From: Aspidiotus rigidus
Taxonomy: Eukaryota; Arthropoda; Insecta; Hemiptera; Diaspididae
Direction of reading: 5' to 3'
NCBI GenBank assembly: GCA_035079385.1
Contig: JAVHKY010000054.1
Coordinates: 18,332,001-18,396,000 of the forward strand
Length of the DNA: 64,000 nt
Shown here: piece after piece, positions 1 to 10,960 of the stretch
Layout of the letters: every line of letters starts with the position of its first letter
Numbering within the stretch: position 1 is the stretch's first letter
Made by a program: the position numbers and the translations under genes
The notes under the pieces: model-generated
Databases searched by the model: none
Told to the model about the DNA's origin: nothing
Seen by the model: the letters and a program-made list of their open reading frames with translations, nothing else

Positions 1-299
1 GGACCTAACTTAATAATCTTTTCACCTGTTTCATTTAATTTACGAGGTGATGAGTACGAGGTTATCATCAAGTCCTCAGATAAAATTTTTAGCAAAAATT
101 CGAATCCAAAATTTGGTTTGGTAATTACAGCTCTCCCTTACGTGAACGGTCACAGGTTTGCAGATTAGGACTGAGGAATTCTATGGCGAGATAGTGTTTC
201 AATTACATATGTTTTGTTCGAAGTAATTTGCACTCACAGTCCCCGGATAGGGAGTAGACGAAATTATGAGGTTCAAATCCGATGTAGAAGAGATGGAGT

Positions 300-450
300 G
301 ACGACGTTCAAGAGGAAAGGTCAACGGAAAAATTGCGGAAGCAACACCCTCCTCGTCCATCCCGACGAAAATCTACCATTGATACTGTCCAAAGATACAC
401 CAGACGGGCTATCGGCGCTGCTCTGTTATATCAGGGAGGGGGTAAATTGA
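300..450 (+). pseudogene. Ty3/gypsy pol fragment (RNase H start)
   Basis: The plus frame reads LVHPDENLPLILSKD followed by GLSALLCYI. This resembles the start of the RNase H domain in Ty3/gypsy polyproteins, where a loaded 'vLvHyDpxLPlxLsxDASpyGlGAVL' segment follows the reverse transcriptase. The match covers only about 45 residues; the frame then stops at 448-450 and the DNA changes to a dispersed repeat. The same strand carries later gypsy pol sequence at about 3.94-4.68 kb, so the two may be parts of one element split by about 3.4 kb of other repeats. The assignment rests on motif recall only. Confidence 0.45.
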
Positions 451-483
451 AGGAAAATGACGGGCGCCGGCCGACAAAACGGG

Positions 484-655
484 GACCTTGGAAAAATTTC
501 GATCTCCGAATATGATAGGATGCCGACTTGAGGAAATTTCTAACTTGGAGCTGTAAGTGACAAGAGAGGGACTTGAAAAAATTTCGACCCAGGAGCTGTA
601 GCTGGTGGGACTTGGAAAAATTTCGACTTTCAAGCCATGACAAGAGAGAGACTTA
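484..655. repeat. Degenerate minisatellite, about 50-60-bp unit
   Basis: The phrase GGGACTTGGAAAAATTTCGA, followed by a variable 'gagctgta' stretch, recurs about four times with substitutions and indels. Related blocks occur at 9587-9715, about 27150-27320, 41905-41940 and 62145-62170, so this is a dispersed family and not a local accident. The minus open frames over it come from the repeat and I do not consider them genes. Confidence 0.6.
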
Positions 656-799
656 GAAAATATTTGAATGGGTAAAACTTCGAAAAACGACGGCGCACGG
701 CATACGGCGAATTTCTCATAAAAGGTGCTATAGAATAGGTTTCCTGTTAAAACTGAGACACGTACTTAAGCATTTCATATTATGCTTGTTCGCCATCTT

Positions 800-1180
800 T
801 CTTGGTCTAGTATACTGTATATAAGGCCACTTACTATGGCAGCCTGGTTTAGGCCACCCCCTTGTTATCCTATACATTGGGCTTATATAATGAACGCTAA
901 CCATTTGAGCTACTAGCTCTGGGGCTCTCTCGCTCCGCTGGTTCGCACCCGTCTTCGTCTAGTATATGTATAGTATGGAATATTTTAGGCCTTTCGGGAG
1001 GGGGGAGGGGGGTCTCGGATACGGGCCTATATAATAAAGGATAAACCTACTGTAGCAGCCTAGTTTAGGCCCAGTTGGAAAAGGGGGTTCCCTTCTTGGT
1101 ATAACATACGGTATATTAGGCCTATATAATGAAGGCCAAACCTTCTACAGCAGCCTAGTTTGGGGCCAGTTTAATGGAGG
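800..1180. repeat. Diverged repeats with 'agcagcctagtttaggcc'
   Basis: Three diverged copies are centred near 840, 1050 and 1150. Each has a 'taggcctatataatgaagg' segment, a 'caaacctnctayagcagcctag' segment and a 'tttaggccca' end. Related words occur at 17480-17560 and 18100-18250. No coding potential is visible. Confidence 0.5.
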
Positions 1181-1289
1181 CTAGTAGACTGTACAACGAA
1201 GGAATAACAAAAACACTGATGATGTTTGGTGACGGGTTTTCGTTATGGTTTTTCACGACAGTTTTTCCAGAGTAACCCCAATCTTAAGA

Positions 1290-1840
1290 GAATATAAAAT
1301 ATGCTAAAATCCTTCCGACCCTCTAAAGACTCAGGGGACGCACACCCCAAAAATTGAGGGGGGAAAATGTGTGTTTTTCGTAAAAGTTTTGGTGGATTCT
1401 GAAGTAGAATTTAGCGTAGAACTCGAGAAAAATAATGAAAAAATTCTTAGGGCCTTCTTCGAAGTCTTAGGGGACTCAATTACCCACAATTGAAGATAAA
1501 TAATGAGTGTTTTTTTCTAGCTAAGCAATTTGGAGGTTCCTAGAGGAGTTCAGAACATGGCGTCATTGCTTAAATTGTTCGTCCGGGGGTCCTGAATATT
1601 CGAACCAATTTTCATGCTTTTTATACAAAATGCGAGGATGTTTCCATATTTGCACTAAGCTGTTGAACTGAGAAGAAACACAGATTTTGAGCAAATGGTG
1701 GAGCCAACATTGAATTTCGTGCGGAAAACACACATTTTTTACCCTCAATTTTGGAGATCCGTTCTTCGGGTCTTTAGAAGATCGGAAGAATTTTTTCAGT
1801 ATTTTTCTCGAATTCCACGGTAAATTTTAAATAAAAAACC
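1290..1840. repeat. Imperfect inverted repeat block
   Basis: The stretch at about 1310-1400 (ccttccgaccctctaaagac, then an A/G-rich part with 'aatgtgtgttttt') is matched in reverse complement at about 1725-1830. The middle (1535-1640) shows 'gaggagttcagaacatggcg' and a following hundred bases that recur as a direct diverged copy at 3850-3960. I take this as a decayed repetitive element. No protein is recognisable. Confidence 0.4.
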
Positions 1841-1964
1841 GAGTTTCATGTCAATTTTACCCTTATTTTGGCGTTTTTAGCCTCTCCGCGCACAGTGGGA
1901 TGAAACACTCTCGTAGCCGACAAAAAATAAAAAAATTAAGAAAACTACTTTGACCGTCTTGACC

Positions 1965-2330
1965 AGGGGGTTTTAATACTTGTAAAACATGAATCTAAAA
2001 TCCATTTTCGGATTCGAAGCCCCTTCCCCTCTCCACACATATTTACACATGTTTGGCGGAGAATAAATAAAGATTCTCTGTCAGAAAGATCAGTTTGGGG
2101 TTTTTTTGTTCCGCAGAACACATATCTGAAATCCATTTTTTTGATTTGAAGCCCCCTACCTCAACCACAAGTATTTGGTACTTCAATTTATTATGATAAT
2201 GATGTAAATAGAGATTCTCCAGTAGAAAGATCTATAGGTTTTTTTTAAACCACAGAACACAAATCCGAAGTTCATTATCCAATTGAGAGTCCCTTCCCCT
2301 CTCCATAAAAGTTCAATTCTGTCGTATATC
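1965..2330. repeat. Three diverged tandem copies, about 135-bp period
   Basis: The phrase 'aatccattttcggattcgaagccccttcccctctcc' has counterparts starting near 1998, 2130 and 2268, and 'gattctctgtcagaaagatc' between them also recurs. The copies differ at many positions, so the duplication is old. No gene is seen between 2330 and 3840. Confidence 0.55.
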
Positions 2331-3939
2331 TGATATCAACCCCTTCGTTCACTATTTTGATTTTTCACATTTATATGAATTATTGTGTGCCTCTGAAGAA
2401 AGTTTGAAAAAAAAAAATTCTTCTATCATTTGTTAGTACTACCTATTTACACTTATTTTGTTCTTTTTTTTTCAATTCTAATCATATAAATCTTCAATTG
2501 AAAAACTTATCGTCATCTTCTTCTTTTCCTCTTCTTCTCCAACAGTTTTCTTTATCAATTTTGATACTTTTTTTTTAGGTATTGTCAGCGTCTTCTCAAT
2601 GAAATAAGTAATAAGGGCAAGTTTAGTAACTAAAAAAATTATTAATATTTTCGATTCATTGCAATTCTCCACAACCATACCTAAATTTTAATCTGCAAGA
2701 ATACAAATAAAATTCAAATGGGAAGAAAAATAGCTTGAAATCATATTTTTCAGTTAATATTGTGAAAAAAGTTTTTCACTGCTGGAGTTTTCAATGAATC
2801 TTTCTAATTTTTTAGAAAGATTCAATTGAAGACGGTATCAAAGCAGAATAGGAGAATTTTCTTTAATAAGCTTTTTATTTCACTTTAAAATCCATTTTTT
2901 GACGCTGTAAAATTTTTTTGGATCAAAAATTTGGAGATCAAAAAGTTCTTCTATAAATGGAGTTTTGAGCAACTTTTTTGTGAAGTTTTGTGAAGTCATT
3001 CCTTATGAAGACTACCTATGCACACCCGACAAGCGCCGCAGAGTAACTACTGGTATACCAAATCGTGTACAGTACTTAGAGAGAATATATGCACCATTCT
3101 GGCCTTTCCCAACGGCCGACGCACACCCTTCAGGATGGTACTTTCCTTCATACCTTGAAAAAAATCAAAATTATTTCTTGTTGTAAGCCACATTGACATA
3201 TACTTTTAAAACCATGCTCATATCACTGCAAAATGCAAGTTAATGCAACAAAAGTTCTTGTGCGTTTGTTTGTGATTATACTTCCTCGGCACATATTGGC
3301 ACAAATTTTTGCCAGTCTAAAGAATTTGCATTTTGAACACGTATGTAGTACTTACTGGCAATACTTCATTCTAGCTTTAATTGAGAACATAGCTAAAAGC
3401 CATTAGAACCACATAAAAGAGCGTTAAAAATACTCCAGATTCAGTATTTCAAAAAGTACATGCCGATAAGTGCGATACTGGTTCAACAGTGAGCTCTACA
3501 GCGACGGAATAACAAATCCCCGCACCTTCTACTCTCTCCATTATTCAAGTAACCGTAAGACGTGACTACAGACTCTTCAATACGTGATTCAGGATTCTTA
3601 AAGTAGTACAAAACAATGTTCAAAGTTACATTATATTTTGGCGAAGTCACTTTTTCGATTTTTTGCCGCCTAGATGAGCGATTCATCTCGAAGTGCCGCG
3701 CCCCGCAAATATCCGGAGAGTTTTTCTACTCGTAGTATTTTGTTTTTTTTTTGGGGGATTCAACGATTACAACTACGTGAGAAATCACACAAATTGCGGA
3801 CCAAATAAAAATTTCATCAGCCCCTCCATTTACGCAATCCACCATTTGGGAGCTCGTATGGAGTTCAGAACGTGACGCCATGGCTCAAATTGCTTATTCG
3901 AGTGTCCTGAACATTCGTACCGACTTTCTTGCTTTTCAC

Positions 3940-4680
3940 AAAAATGCAAGGTTAAGGACATTTTTCGGGCTTAGCGACCGTGCTACAAGGCAACAGAGAC
4001 AGCTTCAGTACATCTCACAATTTACTACAACAATTCAACGCAAAATATTCCCTTCGGTACGCTTTCCTGCATGAAGTCATACATTCTCCAAACACAACTG
4101 ATTACACAGAAATGACCATCTGGCAACAGAAAGATGATGAACTACAAGCCATCATTCTTGAAGGAAAACAGATTTATGTTATTTAAAGCCCTCCTTCCAA
4201 AAAAATCCTGAAACTGGACATGGCTGTGATTTAGGGCAATACATCAACAATGATAGCTCGACTTCATGTTCCAGCTTCCCATTAAAGAACTGTGTTCAGA
4301 AACATCCACAATGTAGCTCACAAACCGTTGAACAATCACCAAGCGTTTTGTATGACCAGGAATTAACAAAGACAACATATCCATCATTTCAACGAGCCAA
4401 AATATCCCATCACACAAGAAGTCAATTCAGAACTTTTCAGAAACTAATCGTTTTGAACACGTCCATATCGACATTGTGGGGTCTCTTCCTATGTCACGTA
4501 ATTACAAGTATGTGGTCACACTAGTAGATAGGATTCCCACAGGGCCATCACTATAGAGAACGTCAAGTCACCTCGCTACTTGTTTGCATTGGGTTTCACG
4601 ATTCGGAGAACCAAAAACTAACGGTATAGACCAAGGTCCGCAGATCGAAAGTGAGGTTAAATAGTCCTTCGTAACAAGTT
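3940..4680 (+). pseudogene. Ty3/gypsy pol remnant: RNase H end, zinc finger region, integrase core
   Basis: Several frames on the plus strand line up in the order expected of Ty3/gypsy pol. First comes ATRQQRQLQYISQFTTTI (about 3978-4031), the end of the RNase H region. Next is a linker with DYTEMTIWQQKDDELQAI (about 4100-4155). KRFV and PGINKD (about 4343-4375) then resemble the segment before the integrase, and RFEHVHIDIVGSLPMS (about 4449-4496), YKYVVTLVDR and WVSRFGEP match the integrase core, where HVHIDIVG carries the first catalytic Asp. Internal stops and frame changes are frequent, so it is dead. No LTRs were found. The upstream part may be the piece at 300-450. Confidence 0.7.
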
Positions 4681-4810
4681 GATTCTATCTCAAGTTTTCA
4701 TCGCATAAAGTGTTGTCACAGGAGGGGGAGTCCCGTGGCGCTATACATCCAGCAGAAAAAACCTTTTCGACCTGACAATACTCGCGAAACCGGCACGTTA
4801 CTACACCACC

Positions 4811-5120
4811 CTGACAATACTTCTCTACAAACCACAGGTAGATTAACGTTTTAGGTACTTTTTTCCTCACGTAGATGTCAGATTATCTCTTGTTGTGAAG
4901 TTTGAAGTCAACTATTATACTAGTGAAGTTTTCACTGGCCATGATAGCTTCAATAGCTAGGCACGCTGACAATACTTCTCAACTAACCACAGGTCGATTA
5001 ACGTTTCAGGTGCTTTTTTCCTCACGTAGATGTCAGATTATCTCTTGTTAGGAATTTAGAAGTCAACTATTATACTAGTGAGGTTTTCATTGGTCATGGC
5101 AGCTTCAATAGCTAGGTACC
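4811..5120. repeat. 155-bp tandem duplication
   Basis: CTGACAATACTTCTC starts at 4811 and again at 4966. The two 155-bp copies are close to 90% alike by eye, including 'cctcacgtagatgtcag' and 'caactattatactagtga'. A shorter third start (ctgacaatactcgc) lies at 4774. The duplication sits inside the LINE C-terminal remnant described next. Confidence 0.7.
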
Positions 5121-5260
5121 TAAAAAAATTTACCATAACTAATGCAGATACTAGTTGTCAATGTCGCCTAGCTAAAGCAGATACTGTGTTTCATTCTCTT
5201 TTCAATTGTTCTGCTCTTTTCAAAAGAAGGTGTCGACTGCGGACTGGATAAGGAAATAAG
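4890..5260 (+). pseudogene. LINE pol C-terminal remnant
   Basis: The second tandem copy reads EVFIGHGSFN, and after one frame change RYLKKFTITNADTSCQCR, then DTVFHSLFNCSALFKRR. This is the pattern at the C-terminus of many insect non-LTR retrotransposon pol proteins (GHG.F..YL, then C.C....T..H.LF.C). The first tandem copy carries a related VFTGHDSFN. Stops and frame shifts show it is inactive. The clade cannot be told from this short piece. Confidence 0.55.
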
Positions 5261-5649
5261 TGTAGCGGATAACAGTATGGTACTATTATTATCACTTTGT
5301 AACTTAGTAAATTCTATCATGAAAAACAGCATGTAACGTAATATCTTTTCTGTAAAAAAAAAAAAAAAAAATTTTCAGTGAAGTCGTTAGATTATACCAC
5401 AACAAAGGAACCAGCATTGTGGCGTCCCCCTTTTAATAAGAATTAAAAAAAAAAAAATGTGCTTTCTGTCAAAAGTTCAGTAATATTGTGTGTATTCTCG
5501 GCAAATAAAACTCCTTACCTCGAATTTTCGCAGTCTAAAAAGTACGTTAATGCACCCACCGCTTCTCAAAACCCCGGACTACATTTTCTGATAAAAATTT
5601 TTGAATTCTAATAAAAAACAGGAAAACACGTTATGAAAATTCGATCAAT

Positions 5650-6470
5650 TTTTTGGTCATTTCATGAAACGTCAATTTAACATTAATCAGATGATTTAAC
5701 GAGAGCATTTCGTGAAGTGACCAAATCTAGTCATTTCATGAAGTGTTCGGAGGATGGAAAATTCAAAATTGAATGTGATTCGAATTTCCGTTCTTCTGGA
5801 AGATTTATTTTTCCTGAGATCGTCTTAGAGTACAAAATAATTTTTTTTTAGCACGTCGAATAACCTATTACATACGTAATTTGACAGGGAGAACTACTGT
5901 GGTAGCGACCGTTATACAATAAACTTTTCCTAAACCAAGTGTATCGCTTGGTTTGGCACAGGGTCGTGAACGGACTCCCCAAAACGCCTCCGAATGGAGA
6001 CATATGAAAGTCATAATGGAGAAATTTATTTTACATACATAATAGAGACATGTATTTCTGTCATGGGGACATCAAATATTCAATGGTTTGCAAAGACTTT
6101 TCGAGAAACCAGGACCACCAGTAGTTTTTGCAACAACTTTTTTCACTGATACAAATAAATCGGTGACTAGACAACAACTGTGATTCACTCTAAACATTAT
6201 ATTTAAATGAAAACAGACAAGACATCAGTTGACTCGTTTTCGAGACACGGGTAACTAAATGAATGTGAATATTAAAAAGGCATTTAATTTCATGAAATGA
6301 TCAAACAAACACTTGATCACATACCGTGAGGATGCTTTTTAGACCATCGGTCAAAAATGAAATGAACAATTCGTGAAATGACAAACACATCGGGTCAGAT
6401 ACCGTGAAAAATCTTTACTACAGCATCTGACCGCATTTCGATGAAATGCTGAATTACACCAAGTGCTACG
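5650..6470. repeat. Cluster of CATTTCATGAAATG-type palindromes
   Basis: Near-palindromes of the form catttcrtgaartg occur near 5658, 5706, 5733, 6287, 6366 and 6436. The last two or three belong to a diverged tandem unit of about 80 bp that also carries 'tcagataccgtga'. Another close match lies at 42362. A separate short hairpin (AAACCAAG and CTTGGTTT arms) lies at 5933-5956. No gene was recognised from 5260 to 6520. Confidence 0.45.
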
Positions 6471-6519
6471 ACATAATATCACTCGTATGTTTTCAGAAAA
6501 TCGTAAAAAATAGAGGAGG

Positions 6520-6640
6520 TCGACTCCAACTGTGCCTTGCCTAGCCCGTACCTGGGCTCTTAAAGATACTCAATCTATGACGTCATCAGAAAGACTTCAG
6601 TCCAATTTCTAGAATAATCAATGCATATTAGGAAGGTTAA
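6520..6640. repeat. Dispersed repeat shared with 18.0 kb
   Basis: The stretch with 'tatgacgtcatcagaaagac' and 'ttcagtccaatttctag' is matched by 18010-18110 ('atgatgtcaccacagagact', 'ttcagtccagtttctag'). Both follow a 'ggaggwsgwctccaa' start. The family is unidentified. Confidence 0.5.
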
Positions 6641-7354
6641 CAAGCTGACAGACACTCCCATACGCCCCTCCACCAGTATTTCATAACCTAGTATGACCTA
6701 TAAAATTTTACTTTAGCCCTACTAAAATTGACCCACAGATCTCCTCAAGTGGATTTAGTTTCTCCTAACTCGGTTTTTTGTAATTTTTTGAAAAATTAAG
6801 GTAGTTACATCAGAAATACCTCTGTTCAAAATTATTCCTCGACCAAACCCAATTTCGTATCCTTGAGTGTATTCCCCTACGGAAATTATTAATTTGTCCT
6901 CTTCTGAAGACGATGAGAAATGCGAATTGAAACCTCAATATCGTCGTTGAATCGGAAAAAACCTCTTATGTGGCAAAAATAAAATTTTACAGGAGAAGCA
7001 AAAAACTGATTATTTTGTGAAAAGAAGGCCAAAATACTTCGGAAACGTCTCATTAAATGTGGAAAAGCTTCTTTGGTACAGTAGTAACAAAAAATTTTCA
7101 AAATTCTCTAAAATGCGGCGGTATTGGGCGATAAATGCACATAGGAGGAATTCCTGGCCCTAAATATTGCACATAAGAGGTTTGCTCTGCACATAGGAGG
7201 TATTCAAAACCGCTCCTACCGACGTAATTTTGAACTTATACACAGAGGGGATTTTTCCAGTCGATGTGCTCTGAAATCCCGCAGCGAACCATACAAAAAA
7301 GTGCATTTCTCAAAAAATGGCACGTAGGAGGTTTTTTCCGAGCCAACGACGATA

Positions 7355-7660
7355 TTTACATCCTCTTTCGAGATAATCTCAAATTATAAATTGAGGGTAG
7401 GGGGGTAAGTTATGAAATACGGGATATATGTTTACTACTAACCATGTCTCATCGTGTTTTGTTTCCGATGGTTACGAGTTATTAATTTCTCACCTTCTGA
7501 AGACTACGTGAAGTACGAATGAAAACCTAAATATTTACTTCACCTTTCGAGATAATTTCAAATTATCAACAGGGGGGGGGGGAGGTAAGTTTGAAGGACG
7601 GGATGTATGTGTATCACCAAGTACGTCTCATTACGTTTTGTTTCCGATGGTTACGAGGAG
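7355..7660. repeat. 179-bp tandem duplication
   Basis: GTTTCCGATGGTTACGAG starts at 7461 and 7640, and 'ctttcgagataatctcaaat' has a counterpart 180 bp on. The copies differ by substitutions and a longer G run in the second. A related 'cttctgaagacgatgagaaa' copy lies near 6903. The 6.65-7.35 kb stretch also repeats 'gcacataggagg' four times. No gene is seen. Confidence 0.55.
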
Positions 7661-7899
7661 GACGAGTGTGCAGGAACTGGTGTAGAAATGGTGTCACTGA
7701 AGCCATCTTTGATGGAAAGATCGGCGATTTGGTTGGCGGTAGCCTGTGCTTTATCTGTCGAGACCTTTTCGAAGTAGATCTTCTTTAGGAGGAGAGAAGT
7801 TGATCTGAGAAATATTTAGCAGAGGAGGTTGGAAAACGACCTTAAAATGGTGAAGTTTGAGATTAGCGACCTCCTTCGCGGTCTTTCCTTGCACGTAAA

Positions 7900-10800
7900 G
7901 TGGCTGCATGTGATATTAGCTTTCCTCTGCGATCACTCGTCTCCTTAAACCTTTCAATCGTCGTCTTCCTTTATATAACGCCAACACTGTAGATTGTTTG
8001 ATTGATTTTGATCTTTCTCTCTTCAAGTTGGAAAAGGTTGTTTTTTTTTTGGGGGGGGGGGGGATAGTGGTGAGTGCGACGTAAATAATCGGGAGAAAGG
8101 GTTCTTGTACCGAATTGTTTCTCAGAGCTTGCGCGAGGACGGAAGGGATATTTAAGGTAGAGCGAGCACAGGACAAGAAAAGACGCGTTCAACTTTTAGA
8201 GTTTTTTCTGGCAGTAAGAACAAGATGGGGGACCCAAAAGATCAGGACTGATGAGGCAGAAGCGAATGATTTTCATGTGGCTGATTCGTATCTAATATTT
8301 CTAATAGACGTGGACCAGTGTGTGGAACTTTGTTTGATACGGAATAGCTTATTGGGAAATTGATTTTTCCATTTTTCTAGGATGAGTGAACCGTAATAGT
8401 TTTTGTAATCTGAAGCAGGTATGGATGAGTTGTCGTTTATTCTGGGAAAGGATGTTGCTTGTTTGGCGGCTAGGTCGACTAAGTCGTGGTCAGGTACATT
8501 TATGTGACTAGGGATCCATATGAAAGTGATGCAGATGTTGATAGATTTCAGGCAGTGTAATATAAGGTGGATTCGTTAAGTGAGAGGTTGGTTGCTAGAA
8601 GTATCTAGAAGAGCATGGAGTGAAGAAGAGAGTCGGTGAGGAGGAGGAATTTGTTGTTTGGTGGAAAATGTGCGAGGTGGGAGAGGCAGGAGAATGTGGC
8701 CATTAGTTCTGATGTGAAGATGGAGGTAATGTTGCAAATTCGGTGGGAAGTTACATGCCCATCTATGGAATGTGAATAGGCGGTTTTGTTTGATTTTTCT
8801 GATCCGTCGGTAAGGCAGATTTTGTCACTAGGGTATTCTTGTATTAGTTGTTTAATGTCAGAGATGGTGGTAAGGGTGTCTGATTTAAGTAATTGAGTCT
8901 GATCAAGGTTTGGAACGGTGCGAGTCCAAGGGGGTAGAGTGTATATATGGGTAGAAGAGGGTTAGCTTGAAATAATTCGTAGAGGGAGAGGTTGATTTGA
9001 GTTAGGATGTGGAGGCGTTTTTACGGAAAATTGTATTATATATTGGTAGATCTGGGAATTGGAAAGCGGAGGATAGGAAATTGGATATTAGGATGAAGGG
9101 GAGCTCAGACGCTTTCGCATATAAGCTCATTTTAGGGCTTGTGCGGAAAGCACCTAAGGTCATTCTGAGAGAGGAAGTTTAAATAATGTACTGATTTAGT
9201 ATAAATTGGTGATCCATAATCTAGTTAGAAAAGAATTATGCTCTTGTAGAGTTGTACGAGTAATAATAATTTTCTAGAACATCCTTTAGAGGAATGTGAA
9301 AGAAATTTCAAAATGGATAGGGCACGAATGCATTTTGCTTTTAGGGTTTTGATGTAGAGGGTTCAAAAAAGCTTTTGATCAAAAAGAAGCCCGAGAAGTT
9401 GGAATTTAAAATTTTGAAGGAGAAATGGTTGAAGAGGAGGGGCAGGGAGTCTTTTCTTGCAAATAACTGAGTAAGTTTTGGAGGGGGAGAATTTGAATCC
9501 CTTTTTAGCGGGGAACCCACTATCCCTTTTGTTGGGGGTACTCCCAGGAATTTCTCGTCCGCGAGCGAGGTTGATGACGTCACGGACAGGGGAGGAGAAA
9601 AATTCCTACCTCCGAGCTGTATATGATAGGAAGAGGGAATTCGAAAAATTTCGATTCTCGAGCTACATATGATAGGGGCGGGACTTGGAAAAATTCCGAC
9701 CTCTGAGCTATTATGAGTCTAGTCTAGAGCTAGTATAAGCCTTGTATACCAGTAGTTCACTGCATAGATCATAAAGAGATCTTGCACGCACGCAAGCAAG
9801 CACACATAAATTTTGTAAATTAGGGAAAGCTCAGAGCAAAGAAATGAAACATGTCAAAAAATTAAAGTGGACTAGCGCTACTAGGGAAACCATATTATTA
9901 AAAAAACGCGCCTAGAACTTCACCTAAGAAGGAAACTCCTTCAAGGTGGCGAGGAAGAAAGTTCGAGCAACTTAAGAATGCAAACATAATAGTGACTTCA
10001 AAACTTGAAAACTTTCAACAGCATCTTTGTACTCAGTATCAGTCGGGACAGCGGGTTCTGCGCTGCCATTGCATTTTTGCAATGGCTTCCAATTTTTTGT
10101 TGTCAATTTGGTGATTGCGTCGAGGGTTGTTTGAAGGAGTTTGGAGGTTGGAAGAGCAAATGGAGATGTTGTAGTCGTCAGCAAAGAGACGTTGGATAAG
10201 AGGGGGAAGGGAGACAAGTTTTGTTTCGTCATCGATGGCCAAGTGGAAAAACAGGACGCTGAGTACCTTTCCCTGGGGGACTTCCGTTTTGAACTGGGAG
10301 TGGGGAGGAACATGTACCTTGGGTCCTTACTATCAATGTACTGTCGTTAAGGAAGTTTTAGAGTATTTTAGGATGGTTACCGTCAGGCCGATACCTTCAA
10401 GTTTTTTAACGATCAGGTAGGTGTCTCCATACCCGAGGGTAGGCTTCCTGAAGATAAAAAGAAAATAGAATAAGGACCTGATTTGTTGATGAACAATGTG
10501 TTAATTTGTGTTTGGAGATCAAGACGAGGTTGAGATGTGTTACGTCCTTCTCTGAAGCCGTATTGACAGGGAGAGAGAAGGCAAAAAAGTCGTTTGTTGA
10601 GTAATATTTGGAATAATTTGCCCAGAACACTAGATAATACTATGGGTCGATAAGAAGCCGGAAGGAGGGGATCGGTGCCGAGTTTCAGTATGGGGAAGGT
10701 ACTAACGGTTTTCCAAGAAGATGGGTACGAGTTTTGATTGAAAATGGAGTTATACAGCGACAGGAGATACACATAGGAAACTGAGTTGGGGTGAAGGGTT

Positions 10801-10960
10801 TTGAGCATCGAAGAGAGGATGTTGTCCGGAGTGGGAGAGGCGCTTTGAAGGTTTTTGTTGATGATATTTCTAAATTAGAATTCAGAAATGGGGAGGTTGT
10901 AAGAAGGTAATATTTCCCCAGAAGAGTCGAAAGATATTTTTAATTTTTCTTGCCTCATAA
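7900..10960 (-). pseudogene. Near full-length non-LTR retrotransposon (LINE) pol with RT and RNase H
   Basis: Read on the minus strand, the pol order is preserved. PSSWKTVSTFPILKLG and SYRPIVLSSVLGKLF lie near 10730-10610, QYGFREGRNT near 10565-10535, and PQGKVLSVLFFHL near 10285-10245. The catalytic FADD is at 10174-10185. A connecting region has IKTLKAKCIRALSILKFLS and LDYGSPIY (about 9350-9200). RNase H follows with TDGSEK (about 8796-8815) and then WIPSHINVPDH and VDLAAK (about 8520-8460). This RT plus RNase H order fits the I/Jockey group. Frame shifts, stops and a foreign repeat block at about 9490-9970 make it inactive. The 3' end is probably near 7.9-8.0 kb. Open frames of 60-131 codons here are pieces of this pol or shadows of it. 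Confidence 0.85.
9484..9750. repeat. Dispersed minisatellite block inside the LINE
   Basis: Copies of the 'gacttggaaaaattycgacc' and 'tccgagctgtatatgatagg' units follow a TGATGACGTCA site at 9572-9582. The block interrupts the LINE pol reading between the RT thumb and the connecting region, so it probably arrived after the LINE. Confidence 0.5.

Noticed and set aside
885..925. tRNA gene on the minus strand (TAGCTCAAATGGTTAGCG)
   Set aside because: Only an A-box-like sequence is present; there is no B box or cloverleaf downstream.
2965..3186. 73-codon plus frame with a protein-like part (GIPNRVQYLERIYAPFWPF)
   Set aside because: No ATG, no splice context and no recognised family; it is surrounded by repeats.
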